Shown: positions 51,554 to 60,232, counted from the first letter of the stretch. The stretch: 64,000 nt of DNA from Spirulina sp034932185 (GCF_034932185.1 NZ_JAYGHW010000040.1:1-64000), one strand, 5' to 3'. Numbers and translations are program-made. The notes: a model not told the origin generated them from the sequence alone.

Positions 51554-52075
51554 ATGCCACGCACCCAACGCAACGATAATTTTATTGATAAAAGCTTTAC
51601 CGTCATGGCAGATCTGATCCTCAAGATCCTGCCCACGAATCAGAAATCCAAAGAAGCCTTTGCCTATTACCGCGATGGGATGTCCGCCCAAGCCGATGGG
51701 GAATATGCCGAAGCCCTGGAGAACTACCATGAGGCCCTGAGCTTGGAGGATGAAGCGGGCGATCGCAGCTATATCCTCTACAACATTGCCCTGATCCACA
51801 CCAGTAACGGCGAACACGAAGAGGCTTTAAAGTATTACCACGAGGCGATCGCCCTTAACGCCCAAATGCCCCAAGCGTTGAATAACGTCGCGGTGATCTA
51901 CCACTACCAAGGGGAGCAGGCCCGGGAAGCGGGCAATGGTGACGAAGCAGAAGCTCTTTACGATCGCGCCGCTGAATATTGGAAACAAGCGATCCGCATC
52001 GCCCCCAACAACTACATCGAAGCCCAAAACTGGCTGAAAACCACCGGCCGCTCCGAAATGGATGTCTTTTTCTAA
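51554..52075 (+). CDS. ycf3: Photosystem I assembly protein Ycf3
   Basis: 173 residues. Three TPR repeats (SYILYNIALIHTSNGEHEEA, PQALNNVAVIYHYQGEQA and the preceding AFAYYRDGMSAQADGEYAEA) form the body, and the N-terminus MPRTQRNDNFIDKSFTVMAD is diagnostic. It is a chaperone for PsaA/PsaB assembly on the stromal side of thylakoids. The length is normal. Confidence 0.95.
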   Translation: MPRTQRNDNFIDKSFTVMADLILKILPTNQKSKEAFAYYRDGMSAQADGEYAEALENYHEALSLEDEAGDRSYILYNIALIHTSNGEHEEALKYYHEAIALNAQMPQALNNVAVIYHYQGEQAREAGNGDEAEALYDRAAEYWKQAIRIAPNNYIEAQNWLKTTGRSEMDVFF

Positions 52076-52080
52076 TCTCA

Positions 52081-52221
52081 ACTTCCCCCTTTTAAAGGGG
52101 GACTGAGGGGGATCCTCCCAACAATCTACTTCCCCCTTGTTAAGGGGGACTGAGGGGGATCCTCCCAACATTCTACTTCCCCCTTGTTAAGGGGGACTGA
52201 GGGGGATCCTCCCAACATTCC
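52081..52221 (+). repeat. Three 47-bp tandem repeats before gatC
   Basis: Three copies of exactly 47 bases at 52081, 52128 and 52175. Each contains a palindrome CCCCCTTGTTAAGGGGG (first copy TTTTAAA) and GGGGGATCCTCCC. They fill the ycf3-gatC gap and belong to the dispersed C-rich palindrome family. Confidence 0.9.
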
Positions 52222-52240
52222 ACCCATTCCTAACCCAACT

Positions 52241-52540
52241 ATGTCCCACCTCGATCGCGCCGAAGTTCAAAAAGTCGCCCACCTCGCCCGCCTCAACCTC
52301 ACCCCAGAGGAAGAAATTGCCTTCACCACCCAACTGGGCAGCATCCTCGACTACTTCGAGCAACTCAGCGGCCTCGATACCGAAGGCGTAGCCCCCACCA
52401 CCCGCGCCATTGAACTGAGCAACGTCCTACGGGCCGATGAATTGCAACCCACCGTAGATCGTGAGGCCATGCTCCAAGAAGCCCCCGCTCCAGAGGGGGA
52501 TTTCTTCCGAGTGCCGCAAATTCTAGGGGGAGAAGATTAA
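52241..52540 (+). CDS. gatC: Glutamyl/aspartyl-tRNA amidotransferase subunit C
   Basis: 99 residues. GatC is the small stabilising subunit of GatCAB, which converts Glu-tRNAGln and Asp-tRNAAsn to the amidated forms. VQKVAHLARLNLTPEEE, then ILDYFEQLSGLDTEGV and DFFRVPQIL are conserved. ATG 52241 is chosen; the longer frame starts in repeat DNA. Confidence 0.95.
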   Translation: MSHLDRAEVQKVAHLARLNLTPEEEIAFTTQLGSILDYFEQLSGLDTEGVAPTTRAIELSNVLRADELQPTVDREAMLQEAPAPEGDFFRVPQILGGED

Positions 52541-52632
52541 GCCAGCTTAACAGTCGCTTTGACTTTTCTGATTGACCCTGCCTAAGATGGGGATGGGGTT
52601 AGCTAGAGGAGTCCCCTCTAGGGAGGTTCGTT

Positions 52633-52848
52633 ATGACGACTGCAACTGTCTCGATGACCGATGATCTGTCCGAAGTGACAGCGGAAGATGTGGCCGCCTT
52701 GGCCTTGCGTTTGGAGCAGGATGATTATCCGACTCCCTTCGCGGCTTTGAAGGACTGGCATTTTTTGCGGGCGATCGCCTTCCACAATGCCGATCTCGTG
52801 GAACCCTATCTCTATCTCCTGGATATTGAAGCGTTCGACGAAGGTTAA
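52633..52848 (+). CDS. DUF2555 family protein
   Basis: 71 residues. AEDVAALALRLEQDDYPTPF, then ALKDWHFLRAIAFHNADLVE, is the cyanobacterial DUF2555 core. It lies six bases before coaBC, so it is co-transcribed. The function is unknown. GGAGG lies about six bases upstream of the ATG. Confidence 0.85.
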   Translation: MTTATVSMTDDLSEVTAEDVAALALRLEQDDYPTPFAALKDWHFLRAIAFHNADLVEPYLYLLDIEAFDEG

Positions 52849-52854
52849 CCAACC

Positions 52855-54090
52855 ATGACGGCATTGGCGGATAGCCACATCCTCATTGCAGTAGGCGGCG
52901 GTATCGCCGCCTATAAAGTTTGTAGCCTCATTTCCAGTTTGGGTAAGGCAGGGATTGCCGTGCGCGTCCTCCTCACCGACGCGGCTCAAGCATTCATCAC
53001 CCCCCTCACTGTCGCCACCCTCAGCCGCCACCGCGCCTATACCGATGGGGATTTTTGGCAGGGGGATCAGGGACGGCCCTTGCATATTGAATTGGGGGAA
53101 TGGGCGGATCTGATTTTGATTGCGCCGTTAACGGCCCATACGTTGGCGAAGTTGGCCCATGGATTAGCGGATAATTTACTCACGAATACGATCCTCGCCT
53201 CCCGTTGCCCCGTCCTGCTGGCTCCCGCCATGAATACGGAGATGTGGGAACAGGTGAGTGTGCAACGGAATTGGCAACAGGTGCAAGCCGATCCCCGTTA
53301 CCACGGGTTAGCTACGGGGGTGGGGTTGTTAGCTTGCGATCGCCTTGGCCCCGGACGGATGGCGGAACCGGAGGCCCTAGAAATTGCGATCGAATCCCTC
53401 GCCATTACGGGAGGCAAGCGGGATCTGGTGGGGAAACATTTATTAATTACCGCCGGGAGTACGCGGGAATTTCTCGATCCGGTGCGATTCATTGGCAATC
53501 CCTCGACGGGAAAAATGGGTATTGCTTTGGCCCAAGCTGCTTTGGCCAGAGGTGCAACGGTGACGCTGATCCATGGCCCTTTAAGTTTTACCCCTGCTTT
53601 CCCCCAAACCGAAAAACTAACCCTGATCCCCATCACCACCGCCAGGGAATTAGCAACAGAACTCGATCGCCACTTTCCCGATGCTGATTGGCTGCTCATG
53701 GCCGCCGCCGTTGCCGATGTGCGCCCCACCACAACAGCCCCCCACAAGTTAGCTAAGGCAGAATTGCCCCAAGCTCTCCCCCTGGAGCCAGTACCGGATT
53801 TAATCGCCACCCTTAGCCAACGGAAACAACCCCACCAAAAACTGATCGGGTTTGCGGCCCAAACCGGGGAGATTATCCCGCCGGCCTTGGGGAAGTTGGA
53901 GCGAAAGGGATTGGGGGCGATCGTTGCCAATCCCATTGATCAACCCGGTGCGGGATTTGGTAGTGATACCAATCGGGGGATCTGGTTAACCGCAACGCAA
54001 CAAATTCCCCTCCCAGCCGGAAGTAAATTAGCCATGGCCCATCGCATTTTAGATTTAGGCCATGGGTGCGCTGCTGGGGTGAGCATTTAA
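52855..54090 (+). CDS. coaBC: Phosphopantothenoylcysteine synthetase/decarboxylase
   Basis: 411 residues catalysing two steps of coenzyme A synthesis. The N-terminal flavin decarboxylase (about 1-190) has VGGGIAAYK and LAPAMNTEMW, with the conserved catalytic region RPLHIELGEWADL. The C-terminal CTP-dependent synthetase (about 195-405) has ITAGSTREFLDPVRFIGNPSTGKMG. The length is normal. The stop is followed immediately by a repeat element. Confidence 0.95.
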   Translation: MTALADSHILIAVGGGIAAYKVCSLISSLGKAGIAVRVLLTDAAQAFITPLTVATLSRHRAYTDGDFWQGDQGRPLHIELGEWADLILIAPLTAHTLAKLAHGLADNLLTNTILASRCPVLLAPAMNTEMWEQVSVQRNWQQVQADPRYHGLATGVGLLACDRLGPGRMAEPEALEIAIESLAITGGKRDLVGKHLLITAGSTREFLDPVRFIGNPSTGKMGIALAQAALARGATVTLIHGPLSFTPAFPQTEKLTLIPITTARELATELDRHFPDADWLLMAAAVADVRPTTTAPHKLAKAELPQALPLEPVPDLIATLSQRKQPHQKLIGFAAQTGEIIPPALGKLERKGLGAIVANPIDQPGAGFGSDTNRGIWLTATQQIPLPAGSKLAMAHRILDLGHGCAAGVSI

Positions 54091-54091
54091 A

Positions 54092-54182
54092 CCCCCTTAT
54101 TAAGGGGGTCGGCGCAGCCGGGGGGATCATGCAGACTGCGGCGGAGCGTGATCCCCCCCTGCCCCCCCTTAAAAAGGGGGGG
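54092..54182. repeat. Composite C/G-rich inverted-repeat element
   Basis: Starts CCCCCTTATTAAGGGGG and ends CCCCCCCTTAAAAAGGGGGG, with GGGGGGATCA near the left and TGATCCCCCC near the right. The ends are therefore inverted copies of each other around a central 35-base region (GCAGACTGCGGCGG). It has a small non-coding mobile-element-like structure, about 91 bases, without any gene. Confidence 0.8.
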
Positions 54183-54383
54183 TTCAAGAAGCTAGATTTA
54201 TTGATGATTTTGCTAATTGCTGAAATAGAGACTAGGCAAGGGTTTTAGGACTTATTTTTACACAATGACTCACCCTGGGAGCGGGATTTAGGGTGAGGGC
54301 GAAATCAGAATTAATTATGAAAAATCGTTAAATTTTGTTAATCTAGATACCAAAGAATTCCATAATTTCCGGAGAGCCACACC
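54183..54383. other. Region between repeat element and rpe
   Basis: 201 bases, A/T-rich near 54315-54345, probably holding the rpe promoter. GGAGAG precedes the rpe ATG by about eight bases. No gene. Confidence 0.4.
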
Positions 54384-55085
54384 ATGACCCAAAAGCACAC
54401 CGTCGTCGCCCCCTCAATCCTTTCTGCGGACTTTGGCCGGCTGGGGGAAGAAATTCGTGCCGTTGATGCGGCGGGCGCGGATTGGATTCATGTGGATGTG
54501 ATGGATGGCCGCTTTGTGCCGAACATCACCATTGGCCCCCTGATTGTGGAAGCGGTGCGCCCCCACACTCAAAAACCCTTAGATGTCCATTTGATGATTG
54601 TCGAACCGGAAAAATATGTGGCCGATTTCGCCAAAGCCGGGGCTGATATTATCTCCGTCCATGCCGAACACAATGCTTCCCCCCACCTCCACCGTACCCT
54701 CGGCCAAATCCGCGAACTGGGCAAACAGGCCGGCGTGGTGCTGAACCCCTCTACACCCTTGGCGTTGATTGAATACGTTTTAGAGTTGTGTGATTTGGTG
54801 TTGATCATGAGTGTTAACCCCGGTTTTGGCGGCCAAAGCTTTATCCCCGGCGTGTTGCCCAAAATTCGCCAACTGCGCCAAATGTGTGATGAGCGGGGTT
54901 TAGATCCTTGGATTGAAGTGGATGGCGGTTTGAAGCCCAATAATACTTGGCAGGTGTTGGAAGCGGGGGCCAATGCGATCGTGGCTGGTTCTGCGGTGTT
55001 TAAGGCTCCTGACTATGCCACGGCCATCGAAGGGGTACGCAACAGCAAGCGTCCCGCCAATGCACCGGAATTGGTGACGGCTTAA
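54384..55085 (+). CDS. rpe: Ribulose-phosphate 3-epimerase
   Basis: 233 residues. It interconverts ribulose-5-phosphate and xylulose-5-phosphate in the Calvin cycle. SILSADFGRLGEEIRAV, IHVDVMDGRFVPNITIGP, DVHLMIVEPE and MSVNPGFGGQ show the metal-binding Asp/His pattern, and IEVDGGLKP the phosphate-binding loop. A GGGGCGGAT hairpin (55097-55117) follows 12 bases after the stop. Confidence 0.97.
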   Translation: MTQKHTVVAPSILSADFGRLGEEIRAVDAAGADWIHVDVMDGRFVPNITIGPLIVEAVRPHTQKPLDVHLMIVEPEKYVADFAKAGADIISVHAEHNASPHLHRTLGQIRELGKQAGVVLNPSTPLALIEYVLELCDLVLIMSVNPGFGGQSFIPGVLPKIRQLRQMCDERGLDPWIEVDGGLKPNNTWQVLEAGANAIVAGSAVFKAPDYATAIEGVRNSKRPANAPELVTA

Positions 55086-55096
55086 GCGATCATGTA

Positions 55097-55117
55097 GGGG
55101 CGGATCGCATCCGCCCC
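55097..55117 (+). repeat. Perfect hairpin after rpe
   Basis: GGGGCGGAT and ATCCGCCCC form a 9-bp stem around CGC, related in layout to the GGGGCGAAA palindromes. No T-run follows, so it may be a repeat more than a terminator. A TGCGGACTTCAGTCCGC palindrome lies 27 bases further on. Confidence 0.7.
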
Positions 55118-55184
55118 TTGCAGAATCATCAGGATAAGTTTGTAGTGCGGACTTCAGTCCGCTCCCCCATAACAATGAAGCAAT

Positions 55185-55496
55185 ATGTTAGCCCTAAGTT
55201 ACCCACATATTGAGAAGCAAGACGATCAACCGGCACGATTACAGCGATTCCCCCGTGTTCGGGTCGCGCAAATTGTGATGGATTATCTCGCCTATGGTTG
55301 GTCTGTGGAGGAAATATGCCGACAGCACCTTTATTTAAAACCAGCCGAAGCTCATGCAGCAATGGGCTACTATTTTGATCATCAGGAAGAAATCGATCAG
55401 GAAATCACCCAAGAATGGGAGCAGGTGCAAGCTAGCATCACCCCAGGCACTAGATCACCTTTTTACACCAGAATGAAAGCGAGAGGGCTGCTGTAA
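55185..55496 (+). CDS. DUF433 antitoxin-like protein
   Basis: 103 residues. RFPRVRVAQIVMDYLAYGWSVEEICRQHLYLKPAEAHAAM is the DUF433 helix-turn-helix pattern, which usually acts as the antitoxin for PIN-like toxins. Its stop at 55494-55496 is followed directly by the GTG of a truncated PIN-like frame. The gene itself is intact. Confidence 0.8.
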   Translation: MLALSYPHIEKQDDQPARLQRFPRVRVAQIVMDYLAYGWSVEEICRQHLYLKPAEAHAAMGYYFDHQEEIDQEITQEWEQVQASITPGTRSPFYTRMKARGLL

Positions 55497-55610
55497 GTGG
55501 CGATCGCTTTGTATATGGATGTTCACATTCCTCAAGCCATTACTGATACTGATCAGTTTAGGGAACGGGGCGTTACGGTTTCACCTCACAGCACTCTACA
55601 ACAGGGTTGA
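55497..55610 (+). pseudogene. Truncated PIN-like (DUF5615-type) toxin
   Basis: A 37-codon frame opens with GTG at 55497, directly after the DUF433 stop, and begins with LYMDVHIPQAITD and QFRERGVTV, which match the first 30 residues of DUF5615-type PIN-like toxins. It then loses similarity and stops at 55608-55610. The body of the toxin is gone, so the partner is non-functional. Confidence 0.75.
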
Positions 55611-55868
55611 TCTCTATCTATCTCCTGTGGGAATGTGGGGGCGTAACGATCGCACCCCTACGAAGGGCCAAAAAAACCTATAATTGAAAGTTGCCCTGTT
55701 GCTACGATCTTGTTCTTTGGACAGCAGGCTCAACGTCAGCATCCCGGTTTTGGGTTTGCTGGAGTTATTTCTGTGTAAAGAAACTTACAACAGGCTTGCC
55801 CGTGGGACTGTAAATTTTAACTTTTACCGTGACTGCTGGGTGTACCCACCCCTTTGTTCTGAACTATT
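55611..55868. other. argZ upstream region
   Basis: 258 bases with no gene. It contains TATAAT at 55679-55684, about 190 bases before the argZ ATG, without a clear -35. A GGGGGCG.../...CACCCC palindrome variant lies near 55640-55662. Confidence 0.4.
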
Positions 55869-57980
55869 ATGACTGATGCAATCCGCTTTTTGATGTGCGC
55901 CCCTGACCACTACGATGTGGACTATGTGATTAACCCCTGGATGGAGGGGAATATTCATAAATCCTCCCGCGATCGCGCCGCTGAACAATGGCATAAACTC
56001 CACCATGTGATTAAAGATCATGCCATTGTGGATCTCGTTGCTCCGGAAAAAGGTTGGCCGGATATGGTGTTTACCGCCAATGCGGGCCTCGTTTTGGGGC
56101 AAAATGTCGTTCTCAGCCGCTTCCTCCACCCCGAACGCCAAGGGGAAGAACCCTATTTCAAAGCCTGGTTTGAAGCCAATGGCTATACGGTTTACGAATT
56201 GCCTTCGGATTTGCCCTTTGAGGGGGCCGGGGATGCCCTCTTTGACCGCGAAGGCCGTTGGCTCTGGGCGGGCTATGGGTTCCGCACTGAATTGGATTCC
56301 CACCCGATGATTGCCAAGTGGTTAGATACGGAAGTGCTCTCCCTGCGCTTAGTTGATAACCGCTTCTATCACCTCGATACCTGCTTCTGTCCTCTCAAAG
56401 GCGGCTATCTTCTCTACTATCCCCCCGCCTTTGATGCCTATTCCAATCATTTGATTGAGCGGCGGGTTCCGGCGGAAAAACGGATTGCGATCGCCGAAGC
56501 CGATGCGGTGAATTTCGCCTGTAATGCGGTCAACATTAACGAAATTGTGATCATGAATAATGCCAGCGCAGGGCTAAAACAGCGCTTGGCAGATGTGGGC
56601 TTTACCGTCATTGAAACCCCCTTAACGGAATTCCTCAAAGCGGGGGGGGCGGCTAAATGCCTCACCCTCCGCACCACCGAGCCGGTGTTAGCGGATGTTC
56701 ACGCCCGGGTCACGGTGCAAACCCGCACGATCCAAATGCAGGGGCATTTACTCGATGCGGGGATTTTGAACCGTGCCTTAGATCTCGTTGTTGAGCGGGG
56801 GGGCAGCTTCAAAGTCCTCAACTTTAACCTCGGCGTAGAGCGGCAAAGTACCTCCATGGCAGATGTGCGGGTATCCGCTCCCGATCATCAGGTCATGGAA
56901 GACATCATGACCGACTTGATCGAACTGGGGGCGGTGGATCGCCCGACGGAAGAGCGAGATGCGGTGTTAGAGCCGGTATTATTAGCTGGTGTCGGCCCCG
57001 ATGATTTCTATGTCACGACGATTTACCCCACGGAAGTCCGGATTCAGGGTCAATGGGTGCGGGTGCAGGATCAACGCATGGATGGGGCGATCGCCGTCCT
57101 CAATACCCCTGATGGGCCGGTGGCTCGCTGCAAATTGTTGCGGGATTTAACCACCGAGGAAAAGGTGGTCGTTGGGGCCCAAGGGCTGCGCACGGTGCGC
57201 AAGGTGGATGAACGGACGAAACAAACCCGGGCCGAAGAGTTCAGCTTTATGGGGTCTGGGGTCTCCAGTGAGCGGCGTGTGGAATTGGTCGTGGAGCAAA
57301 TCGCCTGGGAACTGCGCCACATCCGCGATCAGGGGGGCAAGGTTGTCGTGACGGCGGGGCCGGTGGTGATCCATACCGGCGGCAGTCAACACCTAGCCCG
57401 GTTGATCCGTGAAGGATATGTGCAAGCGTTGTTAGGGGGGAATGCGATCGCCGTCCACGATATGGAGCAGGCAATGATGGGGACATCCTTAGGGGTGGAT
57501 ATGAAGCAGGGGGTTCCCGTCCATGGGGGCCACCGTCACCATTTGAAGATTATCAACACCGTGCGCCGTCATGGTTCCATCACCCAATTTGTCGAATCCG
57601 GGGAACTGCAACGGGGGATTATGTATGAATGCGTTAAACATGATGTGCCGTTCTGTTTAGCCGGTTCGATTCGCGATGATGGCCCCTTGCCGGATACGGA
57701 AATGGATTTGCTCAAGGCGCAATCGGAATATGCCCGGCTCTTGGAAGGGGCGGATATGATCCTGATGCTCTCCACCATGCTCCATTCCATCGGAGTGGGG
57801 AATATGACCCCCGCAGGCGTGAAGATGGTTTGTGTGGATATTAACCCGGCGGTGGTGACGAAATTGAGCGATCGCGGCTCCATCGAATCTGTAGGCGTTG
57901 TCACCGATGTGGGCTTATTCCTGAGCCTATTGGTGAAGCAGTTGGATCAACTCACCAACCCCTACGCAACGGTGGTTTAG
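55869..57980 (+). CDS. argZ: Arginine dihydrolase / ornithine cyclodeaminase-like enzyme ArgZ
   Basis: 703 residues, normal length. The N-terminal half is a guanidino-group-modifying fold (about 1-280) with FTANAGLVLGQNVVLSRF, EGAGDALFDREGRWLW and the C-terminal active-site cysteine region GGAAKCLTLRT. The second half resembles the TIGR00300/LOR-SDH family (VVTAGPVVIHTGGSQHLARL, GGHRHHLKIINTVRRHGS). In cyanobacteria ArgZ (AgrE) breaks arginine to ornithine, CO2 and ammonia and feeds the ornithine-ammonia cycle; some homologues also make proline. The gene has no near operon partner. A palindrome follows the stop. Confidence 0.93.
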   Translation: MTDAIRFLMCAPDHYDVDYVINPWMEGNIHKSSRDRAAEQWHKLHHVIKDHAIVDLVAPEKGWPDMVFTANAGLVLGQNVVLSRFLHPERQGEEPYFKAWFEANGYTVYELPSDLPFEGAGDALFDREGRWLWAGYGFRTELDSHPMIAKWLDTEVLSLRLVDNRFYHLDTCFCPLKGGYLLYYPPAFDAYSNHLIERRVPAEKRIAIAEADAVNFACNAVNINEIVIMNNASAGLKQRLADVGFTVIETPLTEFLKAGGAAKCLTLRTTEPVLADVHARVTVQTRTIQMQGHLLDAGILNRALDLVVERGGSFKVLNFNLGVERQSTSMADVRVSAPDHQVMEDIMTDLIELGAVDRPTEERDAVLEPVLLAGVGPDDFYVTTIYPTEVRIQGQWVRVQDQRMDGAIAVLNTPDGPVARCKLLRDLTTEEKVVVGAQGLRTVRKVDERTKQTRAEEFSFMGSGVSSERRVELVVEQIAWELRHIRDQGGKVVVTAGPVVIHTGGSQHLARLIREGYVQALLGGNAIAVHDMEQAMMGTSLGVDMKQGVPVHGGHRHHLKIINTVRRHGSITQFVESGELQRGIMYECVKHDVPFCLAGSIRDDGPLPDTEMDLLKAQSEYARLLEGADMILMLSTMLHSIGVGNMTPAGVKMVCVDINPAVVTKLSDRGSIESVGVVTDVGLFLSLLVKQLDQLTNPYATVV

Positions 57981-57988
57981 TCAATGGA

Positions 57989-58010
57989 GGGGCGAAATAT
58001 TTTTCGCCCC
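57989..58010. repeat. GGGGCGAAA...TTTCGCCCC palindromic repeat
   Basis: Arms GGGGCGAAAT and ATTTTTCGCCCC lie between the argZ stop and the convergent PIN-toxin gene. Confidence 0.85.
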
Positions 58011-58019
58011 TACACCACT

Positions 58020-58448
58020 TCAGATTTCAGGAATAAAGGCCCGTTCAAAAGGTTGTCTTTGATAACGCCGATAAACATCAAAATCGCTGTCTAATGTTGC
58101 AATAGCCGGAATATTCAGCCGTTCAGAAATAGCAATCAAAGATAAATCAGCAAAGTCTCCAGGCAGATCTGCATATTTCTGATTCAGTTTAGCAATCCGT
58201 GAAAAGTCGTCAGGCATTAGTGCAATGGCTTTAAAAACCCCCTTAGCAACTGCCTGTAAAAATAAATTTTGTGTTTGCCAATTATCACTTAAAAGCCACA
58301 TAACTTCAGTGATACAAGCAGTAGTAGTCAAGAGATTACTGGTACATCTTTCAAAAAAGATCCGCACCTGTTGATGATAGGGATCTTGATTACTATAGTA
58401 AGCAACTAAAATTCCGCTATCGACAAGAATGATAGGATAGTAGGTCAT
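58020..58448 (-). CDS. PIN-domain toxin (VapC-like)
   Basis: 142 residues. The PIN acidic residues are in ILVDSGILVAYY (N-terminal Asp), TEVMWLL (Glu), GDFADLSLIA (Asp) and ATLDSDFDVY (Asp), so the RNase active site looks intact. It overlaps the upstream antitoxin gene by four bases (ATGA), the usual toxin-antitoxin layout. Confidence 0.9.
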   Translation of the reverse strand: MTYYPIILVDSGILVAYYSNQDPYHQQVRIFFERCTSNLLTTTACITEVMWLLSDNWQTQNLFLQAVAKGVFKAIALMPDDFSRIAKLNQKYADLPGDFADLSLIAISERLNIPAIATLDSDFDVYRRYQRQPFERAFIPEI

Positions 58449-58714
58449 TGCAAATTGTGTTGAGGGTGTTTCTTTTCCAAATACTCAGCAATTGCCTTTT
58501 TGCGATTGGCACGTTCTGATAAATTAGGCGGTGCATCCTCCAACAAATGTTCAGGATGTCCACCCAGTCTTTCGACAATTGTTTGGCGGGGCTGTAAACT
58601 CGACCAGCGTTCTTTAAGCAAGTGCTTAATTAATTCATCACTGGTTGTTTTTTCTCTGAACAAAATCTCTACCAAATAGGCTTCTGTTTCTTGATCAAGT
58701 TGTATATTCAGCAT
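58445..58714 (-). CDS. Antitoxin of the PIN toxin pair
   Basis: 89 residues. The N-terminal ribbon-helix-helix-like MLNIQLDQETEAYLVEILFREKTTSDELIKHLL should bind DNA and repress the operon. The C-terminal Arg/Lys-rich tail probably wraps the toxin. It overlaps the toxin gene start by four bases. Confidence 0.85.
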   Translation of the reverse strand: MLNIQLDQETEAYLVEILFREKTTSDELIKHLLKERWSSLQPRQTIVERLGGHPEHLLEDAPPNLSERANRKKAIAEYLEKKHPQHNLQ

Positions 58715-58794
58715 AAATCTTTCTCATTGATGATTTAAAGCCAATTATAGCCAACCTCTATCGAAACCAACAATGAACATTCGTTGAATCCGTA

Positions 58795-58816
58795 GGGGCG
58801 AAAAATTTTTCGCCCT
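58795..58816. repeat. GGGGCGAAA...TTTCGCCC palindromic repeat
   Basis: A near-perfect copy of the family in the gap between the antitoxin gene and the dihydroorotase-family gene. Confidence 0.85.
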
Positions 58817-58881
58817 CCCTCCTCAGCCAATGGGGTCATCCTAAGCATTATCATGGCCCAAAACCCATTTTCCCTTAAGCC

Positions 58882-60201
58882 ATGGTTTCTACCCCCGACC
58901 TCCTGATTCGCCATGCCCGCATCCTTTGCCCCGATGGGGAATGGTTGACCGGCGATCTCGCCATTGAGCAGGGCAAAATTGCCCAAGTTGCGCCCCATAT
59001 TGATGGGGATGGCCCCCACATTGATGCCACCGGCCTGACGCTCCTGCCCGGTGTGATTGACCCCCAAGTCCATTTCCGCGAACCGGGGTTAGAGCATAAA
59101 GAGGACTTGCACACCGCCAGCCGGGCCTGTGCGCGGGGAGGTGTGACTTCCTTTCTGGAAATGCCCAACACCAAACCCCTGACGACGACTCAAGCCGCTT
59201 TAGATGATAAATTGCGCCGGGCTAGTGAAAAATGCTTGGTGAATTATGGCTTTTTCATGGGAGCCACACCGGAAAACCTCGATGATTTGCGCACCGCTTC
59301 CCCCAGTTGTGGGATTAAGATTTTTATGGGATCGGCCCATGGGGCGTTATTGGTGAGCCAAGAGGAACAGATTGAGCCGATTTTTGCTAAGGGCGATCGC
59401 CTCATTGCTGTTCATGCTGAGGATCAAGGGCGGATTCTGGAGCGTCGGGAACTGTTCAAGGGTCGCCAGGATGTGGCCATTCATTCCGAAATTCAAGACG
59501 AAACCGCCGCCCTCAATGCGACAAAATTGGCGATTAAACTGGCGGATAAATATCAACGCCGCCTGCATATTCTCCACCTCTCCACCGGCATTGAAGCGGA
59601 ATATCTCCGCACCGCTAAATCCCCCTGGGTGACGGCGGAAGTTACCCCTCAGCATTTGGTGATGAATACGGGAGATTATGCCAAAATTGGCACACTAGCT
59701 CAGATGAATCCGCCGTTGCGATCGCCCCAAAATAACGAAGTCCTCTGGCAGGCCCTCCTCGATGGTGTCATTGATTTCATCGCCACCGACCACGCCCCCC
59801 ACACCCTAGAGGAAAAGGCGAAACCCTACCCCCATTCCCCCTCTGGGATGCCGGGGGTGGAAACCTCTTTAGCGGTGATGCTCACCCAAGCCCAACAGGG
59901 CCGCTGTACCGTCGCCCAAGTTTCCCATTGGATGTCCACCGCCGTTGCTGCGGCCTATCAAATCCCCAATAAGGGCAAAATCGCCCCCGGCTATGATGCG
60001 GATCTGGTGTTGGTGGATCTGGAGCATTCTGCACCGTTACGGCGGGAAGAGGTGGTGTCTAAATGTGGTTGGAACCCCTTTGAGGGTTGGGAACTCACCG
60101 GCTGGCCCCAATATACGATTGTGGGCGGGCAGATTGCCTATGAGCGGGGGGTCATTCATGATCAGGTGCGGGGCCATGCCCTCTCCTTTGGTTTAGCTTA
60201 A
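58882..60201 (+). CDS. pyrC: Dihydroorotase-family amidohydrolase
   Basis: 439 residues. Family motifs are GVIDPQVHFREPG, GGVTSFLEMPNTKP, HILHLST, IDFIATDHAPHT and PGYDADLVLVD. In classical type I dihydroorotases the first motif is DxHxH; here it is DPQVH, so the first zinc-binding His is Gln. The other His and Asp residues (HAED, HLST, TDHAPH) are present. I recall this variant from other cyanobacterial homologues, so it may be a lineage trait. The likely role is dihydroorotate formation in pyrimidine synthesis, but an inactive, structural or changed-substrate form cannot be excluded. Confidence 0.85.
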   Translation: MVSTPDLLIRHARILCPDGEWLTGDLAIEQGKIAQVAPHIDGDGPHIDATGLTLLPGVIDPQVHFREPGLEHKEDLHTASRACARGGVTSFLEMPNTKPLTTTQAALDDKLRRASEKCLVNYGFFMGATPENLDDLRTASPSCGIKIFMGSAHGALLVSQEEQIEPIFAKGDRLIAVHAEDQGRILERRELFKGRQDVAIHSEIQDETAALNATKLAIKLADKYQRRLHILHLSTGIEAEYLRTAKSPWVTAEVTPQHLVMNTGDYAKIGTLAQMNPPLRSPQNNEVLWQALLDGVIDFIATDHAPHTLEEKAKPYPHSPSGMPGVETSLAVMLTQAQQGRCTVAQVSHWMSTAVAAAYQIPNKGKIAPGYDADLVLVDLEHSAPLRREEVVSKCGWNPFEGWELTGWPQYTIVGGQIAYERGVIHDQVRGHALSFGLA

Positions 60202-60232
60202 GATAGTAGGTTTATATTCACGAGGGGATGGC

